A DNA stretch of 64,000 nt from Lepidonotus clava (taxonomy: Eukaryota > Annelida > Polychaeta > Phyllodocida > Polynoidae): assembly GCA_936440205.1 (NCBI GenBank), contig OW387147.1:23585629-23649628 (forward strand), read 5' to 3'. The position numbers and the translations under genes are program-made. Shown here piece after piece: positions 1 to 10,387 of the stretch (positions are counted from its first letter, which is position 1; every line of letters starts with the position of its first letter). The notes under the pieces are model-generated. The model ran no database searches and was not told the DNA's origin. It saw only the letters and a list, made by a program, of their open reading frames with translations.

Positions 1-236
1 AAAGTACAAACTGAAAACCTTGCCTATTTTTAGTATGTTCCAAGCCCTACTTTGAAAACAATGATCACAATCATATACCCAAAAAGAATTTTCACAACAA
101 TAAATTGAAACATCACTGCTTTTATCATTACATAGTTAACCGAATGTTCACTATGTAGACATAAGATTCAGGTTTGTGATTATTATTTCCTATTCTTTAT
201 ACTTGTACTATAAACTGACAATTTGTTTTTCTACAG

Positions 237-1065
<829 letters not shown>

Positions 1066-3430
1066 TACTCACCATTTATAGAACATGATTATCCAGGATG
1101 CAGTGTTCCAGTATTATTTGAGCATTTGTTATCCTTACTAGGAGAAATGTTTGTCCAATCTGAATTAAAAAGATGAATACACAAGAAAGAGTGTTCTTAT
1201 TTTTAAACTGTTCGGGCATCCTTCTACTGAATTTGCAATTGGCATATATATACAACTTTATAATTATGTACCTGTTTGTGACAAGTTGAGTGAAATAATA
1301 TTTTTCATTGCAAAGTTTAGTGTTAATTTGACATAGGCCAAGCGTGTGCTGCACTAACACATGTTAATGGAGTTGTTTTCCCAGAGTTTAAACAATTTAG
1401 AATATAGATATCAACAGAAATATATATAGGCAAATTTTTATTACTTATTTGAGAAAATGAACGCAATCATATATTGAATCTGTAAGTCTTTATCTTACCT
1501 AAACAACAAGAGGAACAAAGAATGAACAAAAGATGATTGACATGTCTGTCCTTCTGATGTTGAACACTAAACCAACTATGAAAATATTAAAGTACACCAA
1601 CATCAAAAACAAGAATTTATCTTAAAATCTATGCTTCTGAAACTCTGTTGTTTAAGATTTAATACTGTTCCATTACATGGACTCTAACTGATAAACTGTG
1701 GTATTGACTATGTAGTTTGGGATTTTGGAACCCCTGGTATTCAATGAATAAAGAATTTGCGTGATTTTGCGTGAATCTGTGCGTCTACGAGGGTCAAAAT
1801 CATAATTTGTTTTGATTACTAAAATTTATCAGATACAGATGTTCTCTGATTAGGAGCATCATGTCCAAACTATACAAAAACATACACAAAAGGGATAAAT
1901 GTATTCATTGCACCTCTACAACGTGTTCACTAAGCTCAATTGAATGAAAAAAGAAACCATGGAGGTTTCGCATTTTGTTTAAATGTATTCATCGGGTGGC
2001 AAACTTTTCGAGTCACTAAACACATTTATCCCTTTCAAAAATGGCAGACTTGTAGCCTACTGGCTAGAGAAAGGTATCATGACAATTACCATAATCTTAG
2101 TACACATCCGAAATTTTAATGGGATTTATACAATCACAGTAATTATTTGTATTCTTACTGATTTGCCTCAAATCATCAATATACTATTTACTACCAAAGT
2201 ACACATAACTCTCATTGTAAAACATGTCTTATCATAGAAGCAGTAAGTGTGAATATCATCTTAACAGGTTGGTTGCTTTTTGCTTTGGAAAACATACAAA
2301 TACAGTACTGTGGTGACACAGCTATTCAAGGAAAATATTACAACTCACAAATACTCTACTTCGTGAATAGTGAAGTTGGACAAACTACCTTCAAAATTAA
2401 ATACTTAACATGCAATCAATGTAAACTTGTATTATAAAACAAATAGAATAAACTTGTCTCGACCTTATAAGCTTGAATAATGCTTGCTAAAAGAGAGCCT
2501 CCCTCATTCTATGGAATTAACAGTGCAAAGCTGGCATACATTACAAAATATGATATAGATCTAACATAAATGGGGGTAATCATATGCGGAATTTGCAAAA
2601 CAAAAAGTTGTCTCGGATTGACATGCATACATCCTTGCATTGACTATTTCTTGTTGTTATGTGACGAATAGCTATAGAGTTATATGAAGGATACTCTTTT
2701 GAGAGATTTTATATCCTCCCAAAACATTTAACAAAAAATAGAATATAGTCAGTTTTGTCCAACAAACTTTGCTGTAAATTCTAGCAATCGTCATTTTAGT
2801 AAAAAGTCATCAAATTGAAATGCGAAAAGCATCACAATAGATACAGGATAAATGTTATGAAACAGTCTGATTAAATATGAAAACTTTTCATTCGTAGACA
2901 AATAAATTAGGCACAATGTGCAACCTTAAACTGGATGGAAGATAACATTATACAGGGATTAGATCAAATATTTGAAAAATGTTGTCTTGTGGAATTAATA
3001 ATCGGAGGCATCAACTTCCAGATTCAAGTCTATTGGCCCTCATGTTGTTTGCAACTTCTAAGATAGGTTACAATTACATAATTATTATGCCTTACTTTAA
3101 ATAACAAAAAGAATATAAGTGTCACATGAATCAAGAAATAAAAAGTAATCACGTGAAGCAAACACGGCATAGTACGAATGATATACTTGTAGATTTGACT
3201 CAAATACTTAAACCTTTTTATCCATAGCCATAAAGGTTAACAAGACATTCAACTATTCTTACTCTATGAAATGCAATATTTTATACACAAAAAACGCGTT
3301 ATGTTAAGTCGGTTCTATTGGTTCAAATCTATAAATCTGTATGGTCATGAAATTGCCACTGGTGCAAACAATAATCCTGGGTAATGGAACAAAAATATGT
3401 TATTTTTACCGTATATTGTGTGTCACACAC
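1066..3430. repeat. Duplicated 3' flank of GH9 (left copy)
   Basis: This is AT-rich DNA without a convincing gene. It matches 60282-62923 nearly base for base, with scattered substitutions. It lacks a segment of about 270 bp present in the right copy near 62020-62290. Short ORFs here (for example 1983-2237) occur in both copies only because the DNA is duplicated. A candidate poly(A) signal AATAAA lies near 1747. The match stops at 3430, where the 20-kb retroelement begins, and resumes at 23474. Confidence 0.9.
3427..3430. repeat. Target-site duplication ACAC, left
   Basis: The four bases ACAC abut the left LTR and are repeated at 23470-23473 after the right LTR. The uninterrupted copy reads GTGTGTCAC-GCAG-TATGTG at 62911-62929. 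The four central bases of that empty site fall exactly where the duplicated tetramer lies, which supports a 4-bp duplication. Four to six bases is usual for Ty3-like integrases. Confidence 0.88.
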
Positions 3431-4031
3431 TGAACTATTGTTAATGTTTGATTTAAGACTGCGTAAGGTTCGTGTATATCCAAGTCTTCATGAGTTGTTT
3501 TTCCAGAGTGCCTGAGTAATTCAGACTGCGTTTAAAGTTTGTCCGTTCACTTCCCAATAGTTCAAAAGAAATGAACGATGAGGGAGCTTCTTAATATGAA
3601 AGGGGTTTTATTCAGTAAACATCTCATCCCGAGTCAAAGCCACCATGTATAAGTCTTCATCAGTCCACCTCCCATCTCCTATCAGCAATCAACCACATTT
3701 AGAACACGAGTTGTTCCAACACCTTCTAGACCATTCTAGTACTCAGCTCTATCACAATCCTATGTCCGAGGTAATGGGTATTGGTAAACTCCAGTCTTTT
3801 ACACGGAGCCGATGTACTTACTCCAAGTATAACTCCTTGGCTAAACCTACTAAAACTTTAGTGACTACTAACCACTAACTGCTCGCTCTCTACCTTGCAA
3901 CACCTTTTATACTGGTTAACAGGTGGCGCTAGGAGCGCAAGATATTTAGACTAGAAGTAGACTTGCTAAGCCTGATCCTTGTTGGATTATATATCATGAC
4001 AATATATTAAAAGTACTAAGCCATTAGTACA
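3431..4031 (-). repeat. LTR (3' LTR of the - strand element)
   Basis: The LTR is 601 bp, starts TGAACTATTG and ends TTAGTACA on the + strand, and I see no difference from 22869-23469. Read on the - strand it has a TATA box (TATAAAAG, complement of 3904-3911) and a downstream AATAAA (complement of 3607-3612). This U3-R-U5 order agrees with the gene orientation. Confidence 0.95.
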
Positions 4032-5179
4032 TTCGACGGCGGTCAGGTGTTTGAGTTTAAGGAGGTGGACGACATAGCTCAAACCAAATGAATATAATGA
4101 ACTCCCAATTTTGATGATTGGATACATTTTTAAACCATGGTGGGGTGGCCTTGACTCTCGTGGTACATTCAGCACAGTGTCAATAAATTCAGAAGTTCTT
4201 TTAAGAATTGTAAACAAAGTTACATTCATATGTCCAGTTCTACTTAATACATAAGTACATTTCCAGTAGTCCATGCTAAGACTTGAGATCACGTTGAAAA
4301 GGTTCATAAACATGAAGTTTTAGGAAGAGTTCCTAGCATTGTTAGCCCATATTATGGCTTAAGAATAGCGGAACAGGTTCATAAGGTAACCAGGTAAGTT
4401 TTAGTGAATCATGATCATTGTATGATAAGTAAATGATGACATAATCATGTTGATAAACAGGCGTACTCAGTTTTAGAGGATGAAGATTTATGACACTCGT
4501 GCTTAAAGTGATAGAGTTGGGTTTTTCCTTAGTACATACATGTACAGATTCTGACATTTGTAATTTGTAACACAAGTCGACAGAACTCAACATATATACA
4601 GTGTAGGGTTGTCTTAAACTTCTAAGAGTAACAAGTGTACATCAAATCCAATTTCAGAACAAATTAACACAACATAAGTCAATACAGAGAATTCGGACAT
4701 TTTGAACGAACGACTTTCATGATACAATGCGTGTCAAATTTCAACCAAACTTCAATCATAATAACATTATTTACAATAAATACAAGGTCTCTGTATCAGG
4801 TTTAGCAATACCGAGCAGTTGGAACCAGAAAATACCACCATTCCTGTCACGCGTCCGCCAGCTATACTTAGTACACGTGTACTTAGCGGGACGCTCGACT
4901 GGAGTTCCCCCCCAGGGTTTGACCTCGATATGATTCCTTCGGGCGCGGAGCGCCCGGATGGCAAATTTCTGCTTCGATCAAACTTTCAAGTTTGAAGGCT
5001 CGACCTGACATTTTGAGCCGATATGAATTAATTCTAGCGCTTGATTATGTTGGTTGGGGACCCAAGCTTTAGCCTAGCACAGGTTTTGTAAAAATTTATG
5101 CGATGGATTGATCATGCTAGCCGATTTCGAAATTTGGATCTTTTGGATCAAAAAGGGGTTTCCCAAATTAGCCTCGTTT

Positions 5180-5187
5180 TGACGTCA
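5180..5187. promoter_or_regulatory. CRE palindrome upstream of antisense ORFs
   Basis: TGACGTCA is a perfect cAMP-response element (CREB/ATF site), about 90 bp upstream of the ATG at 5278. Antisense promoters of some retroviruses use such sites. Here the role is inferred only from position; I see no good TATA box beside it. Confidence 0.35.
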
Positions 5188-5277
5188 TTTTAATCAGTGC
5201 CGGCGGGTATTTTAGTGTGTTCAGACGTGGATTTTGTAACTCCTTCGTCTTTTACTCCTTTTATCTTCAATATCATC

Positions 5278-5541
5278 ATGGCGCGCGTTGCCATCTTTTG
5301 TTCCAACCGTGAGGAGGGTATTGAGGCCTACCCGGACATTATTCTAGCGGGAACTGATCATTCTTTAGTAGTTTTTTCTCATCTCGACGCGACCACCGCC
5401 GAGTTGGCGGGTTACGCGTTCGCGCATCATGTCATGTTTCCGGAGGACATACTCATAGTGATGTGCAACTTTCTCGACATACTGACATGGGATGAGGAAC
5501 TCGGGCTCTACATCCCGCTTTTATTAACGTGGACGCCGTGA
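5278..5541 (+). CDS. Antisense ORF 1 of the LTR element, unknown function
   Basis: The ATG at 5278 sits in a good context (ATCATGG) and opens 87 residues. The frame is open upstream to 5197. The protein starts MARVAIFCSNREEG and is rich in hydrophobic and acidic residues, without a signal peptide or recognised domain. It is encoded on the strand opposite to gag, pol and env, and its base composition is coding-like, with many GC-ending codons. I do not recognise a family. The next ORF begins close by in another frame and may be part of the same transcript. It could be a captured gene or a fossil of one. Confidence 0.45.
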   Translation: MARVAIFCSNREEGIEAYPDIILAGTDHSLVVFSHLDATTAELAGYAFAHHVMFPEDILIVMCNFLDILTWDEELGLYIPLLLTWTP

Positions 5542-5927
5542 CTAAATTTTACGCGGAAGCCCTGAGCCGAGCCTTCATGAACATTCAAGCACACCCAGCT
5601 CCAGCTACGTTGATCTTCACTACCCCTTCGGGGTTTGACGCACGCCGTTGGGAACTTACTGACAGTGACGGCTCCCTTCAAAAGTGGATTAACCGGGTAG
5701 TGCCCAAAGTCAGCCGAGAAGTCCGCCGCGCGAACGACTGGTTCGGGGTGCCGACTGCAGAGACAGGCCGCGTCCTTCACGTGGTCAAGGCAGTCGCGGA
5801 CGGGACGGTAACCATCAACGATTTTCGTGAACTGGTCGACGGGTACATGCCCTCGGACCGCTTGGTTCGGCGATGGGCCCGAGTCCTAGGGCGTCTTGTC
5901 GCCCGCTTGCCGCTGGCTAGGACATAG
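5529..5927 (+). CDS. Antisense ORF 2 of the LTR element, unknown function
   Basis: About 130 residues are open on the + strand, overlapping the end of the previous ORF. The start is uncertain because no ATG lies at the 5' end: the first codon counted is GTG, and the first in-frame ATG is at 5577. The product looks like a folded, arginine-rich protein (W and R clusters, a VVPKVSREVRRAND stretch and a C-terminal RRWARVLGRLVARL amphipathic helix). I know no domain that matches. Its position between env and LTR, on the opposite strand, recalls antisense accessory genes of deltaretroviruses only in layout, not in sequence. Confidence 0.45.
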   Translation: MDAVTKFYAEALSRAFMNIQAHPAPATLIFTTPSGFDARRWELTDSDGSLQKWINRVVPKVSREVRRANDWFGVPTAETGRVLHVVKAVADGTVTINDFRELVDGYMPSDRLVRRWARVLGRLVARLPLART

Positions 5928-6837
5928 ACCGCCGGCACTCACCTTTGTACATAGTAATTTATAGTGATTTTAAACAAGTAATTTTCTGGATCCAATTCCC
6001 GGCCTGTGATTGGAACACTTAATTCCGGGTTGTTTTCACCGAGTGATTCTGGTGATTTAATTCCCGATCAGCACCTAGTCCACTAAGATGTATTTATCCA
6101 GGATACCCCAGACAGTGTTTTTTTTTTTTTTTTCTCCGGAGGCCTTTGGCCAGATGTTCATCAGGAGCCGCAGGAACATAGACTGTTGCCACGGGACCCG
6201 TTGTCTACGTCGCTCGTTGCCGGGCCTTCGCCCTTCTCGTGGAGCCGTCCTCCTAACCACCGCTCCGAGATCGGGTAAGTTCCGCCTCCCTTCTACAGTT
6301 CTTGGCACGTTAGGTAGGCTACTAATCGTAGATTTAAGGAGATTGTTGGCCAAATTCCTCTTGGTGGTTCTCGGCTCGCCTTCACGTGGTTGTATTCCGG
6401 AAGCTGATGTCACTCCCAGAACCAGGAACTGTGTTTTGCTGGTGATTTTAGTAACGGGTAGCGTGGGTGGCCACCTAGTGTTTACTTTTGGTTCCAAGAT
6501 GGTGGACGCGGGCCGAGAGTCAGGATCTTGCGTACTAAACTTATTATCTTTTCCAGGTCCTGCGGTATGTTAGGGTGATGTAAATGAAGCAATGTGACAC
6601 GGTTGGCACTGAAAAGCGTCAGGCTATATAATTTTAGTGGGCGGATTGTTTAGGCTAATATGATCAAGCATTTTACCTCGCGCGTGGTTGGGCGATAATA
6701 GGGGGTTTTCTGACTAGCGGTTTGTTGACATTGCCGATCTAAGTAGGCTTTTTGGAGTGTGGGTAATTTGCATCGTATTGTTATTATTTGATACTATTAA
6801 CTGTTGGGGACTGACACTGCACATGAGAATCAGGTAT

Positions 6838-7208
6838 GGGTGGCCAGAGATTCCGGTCTGAGTTGTACAACACTAGATTTGCTGTAACAGGATTCTTTGT
6901 TTAGTCGTTATACGTACAGGGCATTAGTGTAAATGTCTACATTGGAAACAATTCACATGGGGTGCCCTAGGTAACAAGCGCTTCCTAGGGTGTTCACCCT
7001 GGTAAGTTTAGGTGACAGTAGGTGACCAAGTATTTTGGTCCAGACTTCCCAGCATTAGATTGGCTGTGACAGAATTCTTTGATGAGTAGTTCCCCTTACC
7101 GGGTACAGGAAATATTGACGTGTCGGTCACGTGAGGCGACACCATAGGTGGAGCCGTCCAACGAGTTGTTGGCGACTCCCATGGTAAGTTTGAGATGTAG
7201 TGGCGAAG
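6838..7208 (+). repeat. Imperfect direct repeat, about 190 bp, with splice-donor-like ends
   Basis: Two diverged copies lie side by side (about 6838-7010 and 7020-7196). Shared blocks include TAGATT-GCTGT-ACAG-ATTCTTTG and GGGTACAGG or CGTACAGGG. Each ends with GGTAAGTTT, a strong donor-like sequence on the + strand, and another (CGGGTAAGTT) lies at 6273. They could be duplicated non-coding leader exons of an antisense transcript, but no transcript evidence is available. Confidence 0.5.
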
Positions 7209-7481
7209 GCCACAGATACCCATCCCATGTTTTAGTCTAACATCAAGACTGCGTCAGTGTCATTGTGTTAGAATAAGTTTTAGAGTGAGTATTATTGTAC
7301 AGAGTCGTCTCGAAGAGGAAAAAATACTACTGTGAGGAGACCGAGATGAAGTCTCTAAGACACTGAATGAACTCCCAGATGAAGATTCTGTATGTGTCCC
7401 TGTGAAAGAAGGAATGGTATCCTTATTAAGAGCTAGAAAGGCACCAACACCACAAAGATTACCAAGCGTCCCAAGCAGAGA

Positions 7482-7740
7482 TACATGTGTGAACACTGCG
7501 GGAGTTCGTACGTTCATAGATCAGGCCTTAGTAGGCGCCGTTCCATTGAACACAGAAGCCACGCTTATCAGTGCCTGAGATTGCCAAACACCTCAGACAG
7601 TGATATCTCTGTGATGAATGTGTGGAAGCCTATGCCCACAGGTCGGGGCTGAGCCGTCACAAGAACATCCATCTGCAAAGGCTTCATGAGTGCCCGAGAT
7701 GTGATGCAAAACTGTCCCGCTCAGATTCCTTAACCGACCT
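7482..7740 (+). other. C2H2 zinc-finger-like remains inside the LTR element
   Basis: On the + strand short translations give finger-like cores: YMCEHCGSSYVHRSGLS near 7482, then CDECVEAYAHRSGLSRHKNIH near 7610-7672, a full C-x2-C-x12-H-x3-H pattern, then ECPRCDAKLSRSDSL. The repeated HRSGLS phrase shows that the fingers are related to each other. This is a fossil piece rather than one long ORF. It probably derives from a host zinc-finger gene or from another element caught in the region between env and LTR. Confidence 0.55.
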
Positions 7741-9180
7741 CCTGGGGAGATAAGAATAATGATAGGAATTGGATCCCTGGTGGTTTACCTTAAGAGGTCT
7801 TTTTTTTTTTTACAAGAGTCAATACTCTTGATAACACTCTTTCTGTACAGCGTGTTAGAATAATTACCCAATACACTCCAAGGATTTGTACGTAAACAAG
7901 TTAACACCCCCTTCAAGGGTGACAACTGTTCTAACATATTTAACTCCATTTTGTGAAGCATCCGCTTTAAAACCACAGTTTGTTCTTATTGAATGATTAT
8001 GTTACGACAAAATCCCTTCTCTCTTTGCTAGTTACAGGTGGTAGCTCGGCGTTCACCCCCTACATTCAGCCTGGGGTTTGAAGACCGAGTTCCACTTTAT
8101 ATTGGGTAGTGGCGCCCTTCTGACAATGCAAACGGGTGCGCCACTAACTCCAAACGGTTCACTGAATAGATATTATACCTATGTTAACAGTAACATCTCA
8201 CTGTCTACCCTATACTCTACATCACATGGGAACAACCAACATGACAAGCGGTGGGGGTAGCGTTTTCATTCCGTGAGGTATAAATGTCATTAAAGGACAT
8301 TAAGTACTAACTGTACAAAGGAGGTTGAGATTATTCGTTCCTCATTAATTATCACCAGAGGATCGGGTCTCAGATTCAGGTTCATTTCTGATCTGATTCC
8401 CGGTCCTCATTAGTTACACGTGGTTTGTCGGTACCTTCCCACTCATAGGACCAGAATGGGCAGCACCGAGTTTCCCATTGTTATAATTGGGAGCAGACTG
8501 CATATATATATATTTTTTTTTAATATGCAGCCTACACCCCCTTTAAATTATAGAGATGTGTAAATGCATCTCCTTAGATCACTCACTTCCAGACAGCACC
8601 TAGTAAGTCGGGCCTTTTACCGAAGTACAGTACAAGGTTAAACCCGTTTTCTTGTTCAGGTCTATGCCCGTTTTTCTTGTGGAGAGTCAAGACTACTCCT
8701 GAAAAGACTCCGCCCCCAGCTTATCCTAACTATGCGCATGCAGGGCAGGGATAGGTAGTGCTAAAGACAGAGTTAGAACTTTTAGCTCCTTTCTAATAGA
8801 TCGGGTAAACTTATTAGCTCTGGGTGTCAACCAAGTTTATTGTAGCTTGTTCATCAGGGAATCAGTAGTCCATGTCCCCCCTCTTCAGCTCAACTGTTGA
8901 GCGGAGACCTGGATACTTTTAGCGCCACGACGGCGGTCAAGACTAATTTTCATTTATTTATTTATTTATTTTTTTTTTCTCGACGGCGGTCAGCTCTGAA
9001 GCCGCTCATTTCCTTTATTAATTTTAGTTATTTCTAATTTTTACCCGGGTCGAAACTTGACTTCTTGCCGTTTTGTCTCTGTCTTGATTAAAAACTGGTC
9101 TAAAAATGGTCTAAATAACTTAGTCTTGAATTATGGGCAGTTGTTCCTTATTTTCTTTCTTCTTGATACTCGTTGTCGTT

Positions 9181-9212
9181 GGATCCTGACTTTTATGTTA
9201 AAGTCAGGATCC
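9181..9212. repeat. Perfect 13-bp-stem hairpin
   Basis: GGATCCTGACTTT at 9181-9193 is followed by a six-base loop and its exact complement AAAGTCAGGATCC at 9200-9212. It lies within the non-pol region of the LTR element. It could be an RNA structure in either strand's transcript. No function is evident. Confidence 0.75.
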
Positions 9213-10387
9213 CTTGACCTAAGACATACGGTGATCCGGTGGTCATTTACACATAACCAAGACGACGGGGCTATTAATAAGGACAGCACCTCGCTCCACC
9301 GCCTTGTGAGTTTTCGCTACAGCTTCTCCCCCCCCAGGGATGGCTTGTCCAGTCTGAGGAAGTCGCAATATGGTGAGAGAGAGCCGAGCACCCTGTGAAT
9401 GTCACCAATTCGCCGTTGTCCCGTAACTACATTTCCTTGTGACCTCCGCTATAGCTCCCAAATATGGCACGCCTTGTCAGGATTTGCACATATCCCTGCC
9501 GCAGTAATTATACTGCTTTCTTATTATATTTTGCCCAAAATTCCCTGAGGAAGAGCTCTTAGTTACACAAATATTGGTTTGCTTTATATATTAGTTTTTA
9601 GGTAAATTTCTTTCTATTCGTCGATTTTTTTTGTGATGAAGAGACCGCTTGTCAGGAGCCAATCCACCCGGGGCATAGTGACTGCCATGGTCGGGCGTCC
9701 ACCCCAGTGCCCTTCGCAGCGTCAGTGACGCGTAACCCCAACGTCCTGCCTCCTGTCAGGCACCACTGACACCAGGCCTGTGGGCAGGCTCCTGCTGCTT
9801 GTGCAGCCCCCTCATCTTTGAGAAGATTATATATGTAAGCATGCTAAAGAATAGACAGTGGCGTTCCCCAAGTGACTCCTGTACTGCAGCCCGATCCTAG
9901 CGGTAACAACAACACAGGGGTCAGGTGTAGATGGTACTTGCTTGAGGAAGTTCACTTCGCTCGTTGGGAGCATTGGTCCCGTTGAGCGCTCTTAGGTTTT
10001 ATACAGAATTTTGAGTATCTTTTTAAATGCTAAAATTTCGCGACATTAGGATCGGTTCCAAATGGTTCCCTACTTTAAAAGCGTTGCCAAATCGTTAACA
10101 ATGAGAGTGTTGAGCTAGGCTACCGGGCATGGGACACTCGACTTGAGAGAAATTTAGATAACCCATGGGTCCATAGAGAGACGGTTGGACCAGCCTACCC
10201 GACCCAGGTTTCCCTGACTGGTGAATCCTTATTGATCAGGTTAGTCAACAGAACCCTACCTACCCTAACAGGTATTGCCCAGCGAACTTCCTGTAACATT
10301 TTAGTTTTAGTATTCGTACCTTTGTGTTATTAATTCACCAATTTTACCTGTACAGCACTAGGTCAGGTTTTAACACTCGTTACATCG

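Larger units (their letters stand above)
4032..10387. other. Long region between env and 3' LTR
   Basis: This 6.4-kb part of the element lies downstream of env and has higher GC than the host flanks. On the element's own strand I see no long ORF. On the opposite (+) strand it carries two short ORFs (5278-5927), C2H2-finger-like remains (7482-7740) and two imperfect repeats ending in splice-donor-like GTAAGTTT (6838-7208). A perfect hairpin lies at 9181-9212, and CGACGGCGGTCA occurs three times (4034, 8928, 8981). Errantivirus-type elements normally have only a short stretch here. It could be captured host or viral sequence, an older inserted element, or an antisense transcription unit. Confidence 0.8.

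Noticed and set aside
3645-3878. 77-residue + strand ORF, also at 23083-23316
   Set aside because: It lies within the LTRs, so its identity reflects LTR identity; it is opposite to the element's own R region and has no domain.
4032-4060. Polypurine tract next to the 3' LTR
   Set aside because: The - strand here is not purine-rich; no convincing tract is visible.
6088-6573. 161-residue + strand ORF and its 140-residue - strand partner
   Set aside because: It includes a poly-T-derived phenylalanine run, overlaps an equally long opposite ORF and has no domain features; probably chance.
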